Shown here in pieces: positions 15,862 through 23,436 of a DNA stretch of 28,860 nucleotides. The DNA comes from an uncultured Rhizobiaceae group bacterium. Its GTDB lineage: Bacteria; Pseudomonadota; Alphaproteobacteria; Rhizobiales; Rhizobiaceae. Position 1 is the stretch's first letter; the number at the start of each line of letters is the position of its first letter. The stretch is taken from contig CALDZZ010000194.1 in assembly GCA_937944075.1 (NCBI GenBank), forward strand, positions 1 to 28,860, in the 5' to 3' direction. Position numbers and translations under genes: made by a program. The notes below the pieces were generated by a model. It saw nothing but the letters and a program-made list of their open reading frames with translations. It was not told the DNA's origin and made no database searches.

Positions 15862-15879
15862 TCATTAAAATTTTAATGA
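15862..15879. promoter_or_regulatory. Perfect 18-base dyad, probable operator
   Basis: TCATTAAAATTTTAATGA is identical to its reverse complement over all 18 bases with no spacer. It lies in the 255-base divergent region, 70 bases before the FAD oxidoreductase start and about 170 before the semialdehyde dehydrogenase start. A spacerless AT-rich dyad of this length is more like a binding site for a dimeric regulator than a terminator. No regulator gene is adjacent. Confidence 0.45.
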
Positions 15880-16004
15880 AGCACTGACCCGGATTTGTAA
15901 ATCATCTGAAAACCTTGATGTGCAAGCGTCCAGCCTGAAACTTATTGTAGTGTAACAAGATATTTCCTTGCCTTGGTGCGCCAATTGCCTAAAAGTGCGC
16001 ATCA

Positions 16005-16024
16005 TATAACGGCGGTATAACGCC
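16005..16024. promoter_or_regulatory. Heptamer direct repeat and near-perfect 14-base dyad before gabD
   Basis: TATAACG occurs at 16005-16011 and again at 16016-16022, an 11-base period, about one helical turn. The second copy lies in GGCGGTATAACGCC (16011-16024), which matches its reverse complement at 12 of 14 bases. Its end is 23 bases before the dehydrogenase ATG, where a repressor would block transcription or early elongation. One of the TATAAC hexamers may instead be a -10 element. Confidence 0.35.
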
Positions 16025-16047
16025 TGGTAAGTATCTCGGAGAAAGTC

Positions 16048-17505
16048 ATGCTGGAAGTAGCAAAAGAATTTAAATTGGAATCGAACTACATAAACGGTGA
16101 ATGGGTTGCTGCTGATAGCGGTGAGACATTCAATGTAGAAAATCCGGCAACAGGCGAAGTGATCGGTACAGTTCCTATGTCAGGCGCCAAAGAGACTGTT
16201 CGAGCCATCGAGGCAGCTCACAAGGCGTTTGAAACATTCCGCAAGATCTCCGTTATGGAACGGGTCACCATGTTGCGAAGGCTGCATGATTTGATTCTTG
16301 AAAATCAGGAAGCATTGGCTCAATTGCTGGCTGCCGAGCAAGGCAAGCCCATTTTTGAAGCCCGTGGGGAAGTTGGATTTTCTGCAAACTACGTGATGTG
16401 GTTTGCAGAAGAGGCAAGGCGTGTTTATGGCGAAACCGTTCCTTCACCCTGGGCTGACAGACGCATGATGGTCACCAAGGAACCGGTTGGCGTTGTGGGG
16501 GCGATAACACCGTGGAACTTCCCTTCCTCGATGCTTGCCCGCAAGATTGCACCGGCATTGGCAGCAGGGTGTACGATTGTCTGTAAACCGGCAGAAGCAA
16601 CACCTTACTCCGGTCTGGCGTGGGGCAAATTATGTGAAGAGGCAGGCATTCCGGCAGGCGTTGTCAACATTCTGACGGGCGACCCTGTCGCTATCGGTGA
16701 GGTGTTAACAAGCCACCCAATGGTTCGCAAGATCACATTCACAGGCTCAACAAGAGTTGGCAAAATTCTGATGTCCCAGTCTGTATCCACCGTCAAAAAG
16801 ATATCGATGGAAATGGGCGGCAACGCACCTTTTATCGTCTTTGATGATGCAGATGTTGATAGCGCAGTGGAAGGCGCAATTGCATCCAAGTTCCGCAATT
16901 CAGGTCAAACTTGCGTTTGCACCAACCGGATTTATGTCCAGTCAGGCATTCATGACAAGTTTGTTGAAAAATTCACCGCTGCAACGGCAGCAATGAAGGT
17001 CGGCCAATCCAACGAAGACAATGTTTTGCAAGGCCCGCTTATCAATGATGCTGCGGTTTCAAAGACAAAGGAGTTTGTCAAAGATGCCGTTGAAAAAGGT
17101 GGCGTTATAACAACCGGCGGAAATGCCCACGATCTGGGCCATGGTTTCTTTGAGCCAACGGTCATTACAAACGCGACACAGGACATGATGTTTTCCAAGG
17201 AAGAAATCTTTGGTCCCGTGGCACCGGTTTACAAGTTTGAAACGGAAGAAGAAGCCGTTGCCATGGCAAATGACACCGAGTTCGGTCTTGCCTGTTACTT
17301 CTATACAAAAGACCTCGGACGTACTTACCGCGTGATGGAAGGCCTTGAATATGGTTTAGTGGGCGTGAATGAAGGGGTTATTACTGCCGTTGAAGCGCCG
17401 TTTGGTGGTTATAAGGAATCAGGCGTTGGCAAGGAAGGTGGCCATCAGGGCATTGAAGATTATCTGGAAGAAAAATACATTTGTATTGGCGGGCTTGGCC
17501 TTTAG
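16048..17505 (+). CDS. gabD: NAD(P)-dependent succinate-semialdehyde dehydrogenase-like aldehyde dehydrogenase
   Basis: 485 residues, the usual length of GabD. It should oxidise succinate semialdehyde (or a close relative such as glutarate semialdehyde) to the acid in the cytoplasm, feeding GABA and polyamine breakdown into the TCA cycle. Class landmarks are TPWNFP with N157, the cofactor loop FTGSTRVGKILM, the general base E255 in EMGGNAPF and the nucleophile C289 in SGQTCVCTNRIY; the second Cys two residues later is typical of the SSADH branch. EEIFGPVAPVYKF and the C-terminal FGGYKESGVGKEGGHQGIEDYLE complete the pattern. CGGAG lies about nine bases before the ATG. It is transcribed alone from a 255-base divergent region with operator-like repeats. 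Substrate preference within the SSADH/GSADH group remains uncertain. Confidence 0.9.
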   Translation: MLEVAKEFKLESNYINGEWVAADSGETFNVENPATGEVIGTVPMSGAKETVRAIEAAHKAFETFRKISVMERVTMLRRLHDLILENQEALAQLLAAEQGKPIFEARGEVGFSANYVMWFAEEARRVYGETVPSPWADRRMMVTKEPVGVVGAITPWNFPSSMLARKIAPALAAGCTIVCKPAEATPYSGLAWGKLCEEAGIPAGVVNILTGDPVAIGEVLTSHPMVRKITFTGSTRVGKILMSQSVSTVKKISMEMGGNAPFIVFDDADVDSAVEGAIASKFRNSGQTCVCTNRIYVQSGIHDKFVEKFTAATAAMKVGQSNEDNVLQGPLINDAAVSKTKEFVKDAVEKGGVITTGGNAHDLGHGFFEPTVITNATQDMMFSKEEIFGPVAPVYKFETEEEAVAMANDTEFGLACYFYTKDLGRTYRVMEGLEYGLVGVNEGVITAVEAPFGGYKESGVGKEGGHQGIEDYLEEKYICIGGLGL

Positions 17506-17514
17506 GACAAACAG

Positions 17515-17546
17515 ATCCAAGCCCCTTCTCTCAAGCGGGGCTGGAT
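17515..17546. terminator. Strong hairpin between convergent genes, probable bidirectional terminator
   Basis: ATCC-A-AGCCCC (17515-17525) pairs with GGGGCTGGAT (17537-17546): ten base pairs with one bulged A and an 11-base loop. It starts ten bases after the gabD stop and includes the end of the convergent small membrane protein gene. Neither side has a full T tract, although GTTTGT follows on the minus strand, so termination may be partly factor-dependent. Confidence 0.5.
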
Positions 17547-17884
17547 GCTGCGATTAAAATGCCGCCAATGATAAAGGCGCCGCCTATGGCGATGCGAATG
17601 TTGAGAGGCTCTCCCAACACATAGTGGGACATGACCGGCACCATGATAAAGGCAAGCGACATAAACAGGTAAGCTGTGGAAAGTGGCACCTGCCGAATTG
17701 CCAAAATCCAGGCAATGGTCGCAATGCCGTATATGGCAAGAGACCCTGCAAAAATACCCAGTGCTGTATAATCAGTTGCAAGGGCTGAAAAGCCCTTGTC
17801 GCCGATGCGTGTGCTGACAATCTTGAACATCACTTGTCCAACTGCCAGAACACTCACAACACACAGGATGATAAAATAATTCAT
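17531..17884 (-). CDS. Four-helix SMR/EamA-type membrane protein (possible lipid-linked sugar flippase subunit)
   Basis: 117 residues, nearly all membrane: about four helices at 2-20, 38-62, 68-88 and 95-114. The size and LSTAYLFMSLAFIMVPVMSHYVLGEPLNIRIAIGGAFIIGGI pattern fit a half-size EamA/DMT protein such as EmrE, ArnE/ArnF or related polyprenyl-phosphate-sugar translocases. The conserved glutamate of EmrE in helix 1 is not seen; QVMFK near residues 17-21 is closer to ArnE-like proteins. Its stop-start overlap with the methyltransferase (TAATG, one base) and its link to a polyprenyl GT2 point to moving a lipid-linked sugar across the inner membrane rather than drug export, which is inference. 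Only one such subunit is present; it would have to form a homodimer. Confidence 0.75.
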   Translation of the reverse strand: MNYFIILCVVSVLAVGQVMFKIVSTRIGDKGFSALATDYTALGIFAGSLAIYGIATIAWILAIRQVPLSTAYLFMSLAFIMVPVMSHYVLGEPLNIRIAIGGAFIIGGILIAASSPA

Positions 17885-18570
17885 TAGCCATCAATCTTGA
17901 TATTGGCTGCATAAATAAGGTTGAGGTCTGGCAATGGCACACGAAGTGGCCACCAGGTTGCCTCAACATTCTTGTAATAGTAATTGATGAACGTATTCAG
18001 GTTGAATATCGAATTTACATGCTCACGCGCCATCCAGTAATCATACTCAAGACCGGCACTTTCTGCGCGTTTGCGAACACCGATCATTCTGCCAAATCGC
18101 CATGCAAATCCGGGGTCACAAGGTAGTACGAGTGACAAGGTGCCGCCTGGCTTGATGACACGAGTCCACTCGCGAAGAATTTCATGAGGGTTGATCAAGT
18201 GCTCCAGAACATGTGTGGCAATCACACGATCAAACGAATGGTCTTCAAACGAAAGCTTCCGGGCATCCTCAACCTGATAATCATAACGGTCATCCCCCTT
18301 GAAACGATCTCGCGCCTGATCCAGCATGCGGTCATTGCCATCTGTAATCAGATATTTGTCAAAGCTGTGCTTGACTGTAAGCGGATGCTGACCGGAGCCT
18401 GCGCCGATTTCCAGAACCTCGGAAAAATGATCATTTTCATTAAAGGCGTTTTCCAGAACAACATGTGAATGCGACAAAACCTTTGAAGAAAGGTTGCCAG
18501 AATAATTCAGCTTCTCGTAGTTTTCCTCAAACTGTGTAAGATATGCGCCGTAATCCGGTTCGGTTTTCAT
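17884..18570 (-). CDS. Class I SAM-dependent methyltransferase
   Basis: 228 residues. Motif I EVLEIGAGSGQH (51-62) and the acidic end of strand 2 (LITDGND) bind SAM; DRVIATHVLEHLINPHEILREWTRVIKPGGTLSLVLP (about 114-150) contains the motif IV and post-motif regions of methyltransf_11 proteins. HVLEHL is the usual signature of UbiE/SAM small-molecule methyltransferases acting on sugars, lipids or quinones. The C-terminal part is aromatic-rich (YDYWMAREHVNSIFNLNTFINYYYKNVEATWW), probably the acceptor-binding cap. It is sandwiched between the GT2 gene (16 bases upstream) and the SMR-like gene (one-base overlap) on the same strand, so O-methylation of a sugar or polyprenyl-linked glycan is a reasonable guess. 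AGAGGA precedes the ATG by ten bases. Confidence 0.85.
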   Translation of the reverse strand: MKTEPDYGAYLTQFEENYEKLNYSGNLSSKVLSHSHVVLENAFNENDHFSEVLEIGAGSGQHPLTVKHSFDKYLITDGNDRMLDQARDRFKGDDRYDYQVEDARKLSFEDHSFDRVIATHVLEHLINPHEILREWTRVIKPGGTLSLVLPCDPGFAWRFGRMIGVRKRAESAGLEYDYWMAREHVNSIFNLNTFINYYYKNVEATWWPLRVPLPDLNLIYAANIKIDG

Positions 18571-18586
18571 GATAGTCTGATCCTCT

Positions 18587-19498
18587 TTAGGTAATATTGT
18601 AGAACATGCGTTTTACTTCAGCTCGGAAACGTCTGATTGAGTCGAGTATAACGCCAGCCGTAAAGGACAACATGGCAATCAGCACGATGCCCGTTGAAAG
18701 AACGGCCGTTGGTATGAGCGAAACTTCCGGATTTTCAAGATAGTCAAGAAAGACCGGAATAAACACCATCACGGCAATCAGAATTCCGATTAGCCCGATG
18801 AACGAAAAGAAATAGAGTGGTTTGTATTCCTTCATCAACACAATGATTGTCTTGAGTATGCGTGCGCCATCCTTGAAAGTGGACAACTTGCTTTCAGAAC
18901 CCTCTGCCCGTGTTGAATATCGAGTCGGGATTTCCTTCACAGGCAAGCGCAATTGCGAAGCATGGGCAGAAAGCTCGGTTTCAATCTCAAAGCCTTGAGA
19001 CAGGGCAGGGAAGCTTTTTACAAAGCGTTTGCTGAAGCCGCGGTAACCGGAAAAAATATCTGAAAAATCCTGTCCAAGCGAGGCATTGTACAAGACATTG
19101 AACATGCTGTTGCCAAAGGCGTGGCCAGAGCGCTGGTGCTTTTCAAGCGCACCTGAACGAACACCAACCACCATATCCATTCTGTTGCGAACAGCCTCAA
19201 CGATTTCTGGCGCAGCTTCTGGATCATAGGTGTCGTCACCGTCAATCATCAGGTAAATTTCGGAATCAATTTCCGAGAACATCCGACGCACCACATTGCC
19301 TTTTCCAGGGCGTGGCTCAAACCCGATTATGGCTCCGGCTTTTTCCGCAACTTCGGCAGTCTTGTCAGTTGAGTTATTGTCATAGACATGGACGACGCAG
19401 CCAGGCAAGGCCGCCTTGAAATCCTTTACAACCTTGGCGATTGCTATTTCCTCGTTCATGCAAGGAATAATTACAGCTACATCTGAGTAGTTCGTCAC
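18587..19498 (-). CDS. GT2 family polyprenyl-phosphate glycosyltransferase (GtrB/DPM1-like)
   Basis: 303 residues from the chosen GTG. The GT-A domain starts VAVIIPCMNEEIAIAKVV, carries the DxD-type metal site LMIDGDDTYDPEA, and ends near residue 215 with the GFEIETELSAHASQLRLPVKEIPTRY block that positions the acceptor. Two membrane helices follow (about 228-250 and 262-285), the layout of GtrB and dolichol/undecaprenyl-phosphate glucosyl- or mannosyl-transferases. It should load a sugar from a nucleotide sugar onto polyprenyl phosphate at the cytoplasmic face. GTG at 19496-19498 has AGGA nine bases upstream and starts right before the fold; an ATG at 19556-19558 would add 20 residues without a ribosome binding site. 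It leads the operon with the methyltransferase and SMR-like protein, and is divergent from two GT-C-like genes. Confidence 0.88.
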   Translation of the reverse strand: MTNYSDVAVIIPCMNEEIAIAKVVKDFKAALPGCVVHVYDNNSTDKTAEVAEKAGAIIGFEPRPGKGNVVRRMFSEIDSEIYLMIDGDDTYDPEAAPEIVEAVRNRMDMVVGVRSGALEKHQRSGHAFGNSMFNVLYNASLGQDFSDIFSGYRGFSKRFVKSFPALSQGFEIETELSAHASQLRLPVKEIPTRYSTRAEGSESKLSTFKDGARILKTIIVLMKEYKPLYFFSFIGLIGILIAVMVFIPVFLDYLENPEVSLIPTAVLSTGIVLIAMLSFTAGVILDSIRRFRAEVKRMFYNIT

Positions 19499-19614
19499 CG
19501 AAAGATATCCTATGAAAATGTTTGGAGAGACAATATTAGCGTGAGGTAAAAATAGCATTAATCATTGCTGATTATATCTTGTACAAATTTAAGCATAATG
19601 ATTCGGATGAGCGA

Positions 19615-21456
19615 ATGAATTCGGTTGCAACTGAAAAGCATGAATATTCCTGGTCCAAAGTGCTGATTTGGGCATTTCTGTTCTATCTTGTGTGGAACTG
19701 GAAAACAATTGGCTTGGTCTATTCGCAAGGCGTTTTGCCGGGGCCTGATGATTTTCTGAGGTTAAGCCAAACCAACAATTGGCTGCTTGGTCAGAGTTGG
19801 TTTGATCTGACGGCATATCGCATGTTACCACCTGTGGGAGGCGATATTCACTGGAGCCGTTTTGCAGATGCACCCATAGGCATCCTGATATCCTTTTTTG
19901 ATCTTTTCACGGATTTCAAAACAGCAGGCCGCCTTGCTGCAATTGCCTGGCCGCTAAGCCTTTTCATGGCAACGCTAGCCACGATGATAGCACTTTGTGA
20001 CCGATTGGCCGGCAAGGGACAGAGGTTGCTGGTTTTGCTGTTTTTTGTCATGTCCATGACCACACTTGCTGAATTCAGACCAGGCAGAATTGACCACCAC
20101 AATATCCAGATTTTAATTCTGGCCCTCATGATGCTTGGCCTGGTTGGAGGGCTTGGCAGGATTTCAAATTATGTGATTGGGGTTCTGACAAGTTTCTCGG
20201 TCGTGATTGGTCTGGACCTGCTTTTGATCATCCTCGCCTTAATGGTGTTTTTTGTTCTTGAATGGTGTTTTCAGGCAGAGGCGTCCCGCCAGCGTTTGTT
20301 GCAGATTGCAATTGGCACAAGTGTTTCAGCCCTGTTTTTTTATGTCAGCAGTTTTCCGATGGAAATCTGGTTCAACAATCAGGCCTGTGATGCTTTTTCC
20401 CTTGTTTACCTGACTGCGCTGATCTTGCTGTCTGCTACATTCATTGCGCTTTCATGCCTGTCAGATTTCAGGTCCCTGTCGACAAAATTTGTCTGGCTGA
20501 AACGAATGCTTGTCAGCGGGTCACTTGGAATAACCTCAATTCTGGTATTGCTATCGCTTTTCCCCGCTTGTCTGGATGGCCCCCTGGGCGTCATTTCACC
20601 TGAATTGCAAAGCCGTTGGCTGGATCAGGTCGTTGAGGCAAAGGGCTTGCTGGAAAGACTGAAACTTGATCCGGCAGCCTGGGTGCCGCAAACGGTTTAT
20701 CTGTTCATCATGCTATGCGTCATGGGGGCTGTCCTTTTCAGACAGGCAAAGTCCAGACCAGCATTGATGATAATCGGATTTATTGTTTTAACTGCAATAT
20801 TGGGTGCTTTCTACCAAACCAGAATTTTGCGTACCGGCCTTTATGCTGTCATTCCTTTCTGTGTGATTTTCATGGGTCTCAGCTGGCAGTGGCTGAATGG
20901 GCGTAACGCATTTGGTCAATATGTCTCTTCTGGCATTCAGGCTGTGATCTGCATTCTTTTGACATCAGCATTTTGGTTTGCGGTCGGGGTTATTATCAAG
21001 CCTGAGGCGACGAATCAAAAATTGATTGCTGAAGTCCAGACACAATCAGAAGAAACAGCTACACAAGCTGAGAACGCATCTTTTGCTTGCACAAGTGAAC
21101 CTGGACAAAGGGAATTGAAAGCTGAAGCGCAAGGGCATGTGATTGCTGATTTAAATACGGCTACATCAATTCTGGTTCATACAAATCACACCATTGAAGG
21201 CAGTTCCTATCATAGAAACGGTGAAAGCATCCTGAATGTCATTTCATTCTTTGAAGGCAGTGCGGATGAAAGCCTGCAAATAGCAAAGTCCAGAAAAGCT
21301 GATTACATTGCCATATGCAGAACTGATGGCTTGCAAACGGCGGCATCCAACAACCGTTCGGTTGCCAGATTGGTTGAACAAAACAAACTGCCTGAATGGC
21401 TGGAATGGGTTTCAAGCCCGGATGCGCAGCTTATGGTTTTAAGAGTGGTTCGATAG
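19615..21456 (+). CDS. GT-C/oligosaccharyltransferase-like polytopic membrane protein, copy 1
   Basis: 613 residues. About 11-12 membrane helices (roughly 16-470) precede a soluble C-terminal domain of about 140 residues. The first external loop has PGPDDFLRLSQ (43-53; D45, D46), then GGDIHWSR (75-82; D77), and the second loop GRIDHHNIQ (158-166; D160, H161, H162). These resemble the acidic EL1 site, the 'IHW' segment and the DHHxxE motif of STT3/AglB/PglB; the usual Glu of DHHxxE is not kept. WWDYG is absent, but HTNHTIEGSSYHRN (522-535) is a conserved C-terminal motif. A lipid-linked sugar transferase on the outer face of the inner membrane is inferred. ATG at 19615 has GGA spacing seven upstream; a TTG at 19579 was not chosen. 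The paralogue starts directly after its stop. Confidence 0.75.
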   Translation: MNSVATEKHEYSWSKVLIWAFLFYLVWNWKTIGLVYSQGVLPGPDDFLRLSQTNNWLLGQSWFDLTAYRMLPPVGGDIHWSRFADAPIGILISFFDLFTDFKTAGRLAAIAWPLSLFMATLATMIALCDRLAGKGQRLLVLLFFVMSMTTLAEFRPGRIDHHNIQILILALMMLGLVGGLGRISNYVIGVLTSFSVVIGLDLLLIILALMVFFVLEWCFQAEASRQRLLQIAIGTSVSALFFYVSSFPMEIWFNNQACDAFSLVYLTALILLSATFIALSCLSDFRSLSTKFVWLKRMLVSGSLGITSILVLLSLFPACLDGPLGVISPELQSRWLDQVVEAKGLLERLKLDPAAWVPQTVYLFIMLCVMGAVLFRQAKSRPALMIIGFIVLTAILGAFYQTRILRTGLYAVIPFCVIFMGLSWQWLNGRNAFGQYVSSGIQAVICILLTSAFWFAVGVIIKPEATNQKLIAEVQTQSEETATQAENASFACTSEPGQRELKAEAQGHVIADLNTATSILVHTNHTIEGSSYHRNGESILNVISFFEGSADESLQIAKSRKADYIAICRTDGLQTAASNNRSVARLVEQNKLPEWLEWVSSPDAQLMVLRVVR

Positions 21457-23307
21457 ATGACACAACGACCCTCGTCATATTCACTCCTGAACAGGCTTCC
21501 AATCATTCTGCTGGTCTGTCTGGTATATTTGTGTCTGTGGAATTGGTCAGGGTTCTCATTCGTCATGCAAAATGGCGAACTGGTTGGCCCTGATGATTTC
21601 CTGCGCATGTCTCAGGTTCATGCGTTCATGAGCGGGCAAGGCTGGTTCGACCTGACGGCATATCAAATGGTGCCACCGACTGGTGGTGATATTCACTGGT
21701 CAAGACTTGTGGATGTTCCGATTGCAGCACTGATTTACCTGTTTGATTTCTTTTTGAATTTCAAACAGGCAACTTATCTGGCAGCTATCGTGTGGCCACT
21801 TTTGTTGATGTTGTGCACCATAGCGGTCTGGACGTTCATCTGCGACCGATTGCTGGTTTCTTATGCAAGATGGCTTCCCGCGCTTTTTGGCGTTTTGACG
21901 ATCTCTTCAATTAACCAGTTTTCTGTTGGAAGAGTGGATCATCACAACATTCAAATCCTGTTCTTCGGATTAATGATTTTGGGACTGGTAAACCGGGACC
22001 GCAAATGGGGCGATTATCTCACAGGGCTTGCGGCAGCCTTCTCCATGTCTGTTGGGGCGGAGACGCTTGTGGTAATCCTGCTTGTTTTTGCAATCGTCGC
22101 AATCGAATGGGCAATTGGTTCAGACCATGAGGGAAAGGGCATCAGGCGTGTTGGTCTTTCGCTGATTATTTCCAGTCTGGTTCTTTATGTGCTGAATTAT
22201 GCCCCTGAGGATTATTTTAAAGTCGCCTATGATGCCAACTCCCTATTCTTTCTTGTCGCTTTCATTTTGATTGGTATAGCGTTTTTTCTTCTTGGCTCAC
22301 TATCATCAAAACTTGTGTTTGAAGGTAGTTTCAAAACACTGGTTGCCCGGGGTCTGACAGGTGGATTGTTCGCGATTGCCATTCTCGGTTGTCTTGCATA
22401 TGTGTTCCCGGAATTCTGGGGCGATCCATTTTCAAACATGAGTGAAGAAGCCAGGCTTCGTTGGCTGGACTATGTCAGCGAGGCCAAGTCGCTTGCAATT
22501 GTACTTGATGATTTCCCGTTTCATTGGCTGGCAACGGTTGGCTATTATGTTTTCGTTTTGCTCATCGGTTTGGCGGTTCTGGCTAATCGCAAATACAGAA
22601 CCATGAAAATTTTCAGTCTTTATCTGATTTTGCTTGCTTGTGTTTTGGGTATGGTTTGGCAGGTGCGAGTAGTCAGGACAGCTGCTTTTCTGGTGGTTCC
22701 GTTTTGTACGATTTTCACGGTCATGTGCTGGGAGTACCTGAAACGGAAATATGAAAACGAAAGGCTTTTCTGTTATACGTTCCAGTCCGGTATTGTGATG
22801 TTTCAGATTTCCATTTTCTGGTATGTTGCAGGTGCACTATTCTTCCCGCCAGAGCCTCAAGCACCAATCGCTGTCTCAGCCCAAACATCAACATCAAACG
22901 TTTCGAACATCACCAGAAGGGAGCCGGATCATTGTTTGGCCGAGTTTGATTTCACGTTTCTTCAGGCTTTGCCAAAAACAAATCTTGTATCAGACCTGAC
23001 GACCAGCACTGCCCTGATGTTTCATACCCATCACAACATAATCGCAGGTCCCTATCACCGAAATGAAAGAGCCATTTTGGATACGCTTGATTTCATGGGA
23101 AGAGATCAGAAAAATGCTCTGGCAGTCGCAGAAAGATATCAGCTTACGCATCTTGCCTTTTGTACGGGAAAAAATGCCAGCCTTGAACGTGACTACGAGC
23201 GTGGCTCCGTAACGGATGAATTGAAAAACAACACGGTTCCAGCCTGGCTGAAAGAAGTTTCACCAAAGGGTAGCAGATTACGTGTGTTTAAAATCCTGCA
23301 GGACTAA
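21457..23307 (+). CDS. GT-C/oligosaccharyltransferase-like polytopic membrane protein, copy 2
   Basis: 616 residues, clearly paralogous to the preceding gene along its length. Shared motifs are GPDDFLRMSQ (44-53; D46, D47), GGDIHWSRLVD (76-86; D78), GRVDHHNIQILFFGLMILGL (159-178; D161, H162, H163), EARLRWLDYVSEAKSLA in the central loop and HTHHNIIAGPYHRN (523-536) in the C-terminal soluble domain. Topology is again about 11-12 helices plus a periplasmic tail. The ATG abuts the TAG of copy 1 with no gap, so the pair is one translational unit and may form a complex or act in succession. As for copy 1, a GT-C role using a polyprenyl-phosphate sugar donor is inferred from STT3-like motifs and from the divergent GT2, methyltransferase and flippase-like genes. 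The acceptor is unknown. Confidence 0.75.
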   Translation: MTQRPSSYSLLNRLPIILLVCLVYLCLWNWSGFSFVMQNGELVGPDDFLRMSQVHAFMSGQGWFDLTAYQMVPPTGGDIHWSRLVDVPIAALIYLFDFFLNFKQATYLAAIVWPLLLMLCTIAVWTFICDRLLVSYARWLPALFGVLTISSINQFSVGRVDHHNIQILFFGLMILGLVNRDRKWGDYLTGLAAAFSMSVGAETLVVILLVFAIVAIEWAIGSDHEGKGIRRVGLSLIISSLVLYVLNYAPEDYFKVAYDANSLFFLVAFILIGIAFFLLGSLSSKLVFEGSFKTLVARGLTGGLFAIAILGCLAYVFPEFWGDPFSNMSEEARLRWLDYVSEAKSLAIVLDDFPFHWLATVGYYVFVLLIGLAVLANRKYRTMKIFSLYLILLACVLGMVWQVRVVRTAAFLVVPFCTIFTVMCWEYLKRKYENERLFCYTFQSGIVMFQISIFWYVAGALFFPPEPQAPIAVSAQTSTSNVSNITRREPDHCLAEFDFTFLQALPKTNLVSDLTTSTALMFHTHHNIIAGPYHRNERAILDTLDFMGRDQKNALAVAERYQLTHLAFCTGKNASLERDYERGSVTDELKNNTVPAWLKEVSPKGSRLRVFKILQD

Positions 23308-23436
23308 AATAACCCTTTGCAAGCGCCAAACTGCATGGTAAGCACAATCGTCAATCCATATGTTTTTTTAACGGACGGGTAACGGATAATTCTATCCACA
23401 AGTCTAGAATTGGGATTGGCGTCAGCCAAGAAAATC

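Noticed and set aside
19499..19558. Twenty-residue N-terminal extension of the GT2 protein from an upstream ATG
   Set aside because: No ribosome binding site precedes that ATG and the conserved fold begins just after GTG 19496-19498, which has AGGA nine bases upstream. The extension would also leave almost no divergent promoter space.
23308..23436. Purine or other riboswitch upstream of guaB
   Set aside because: Only a 5-bp hairpin (GGATA/TATCC) was found; none of the conserved junction sequence of known purine, PRPP or ppGpp riboswitches is visible.
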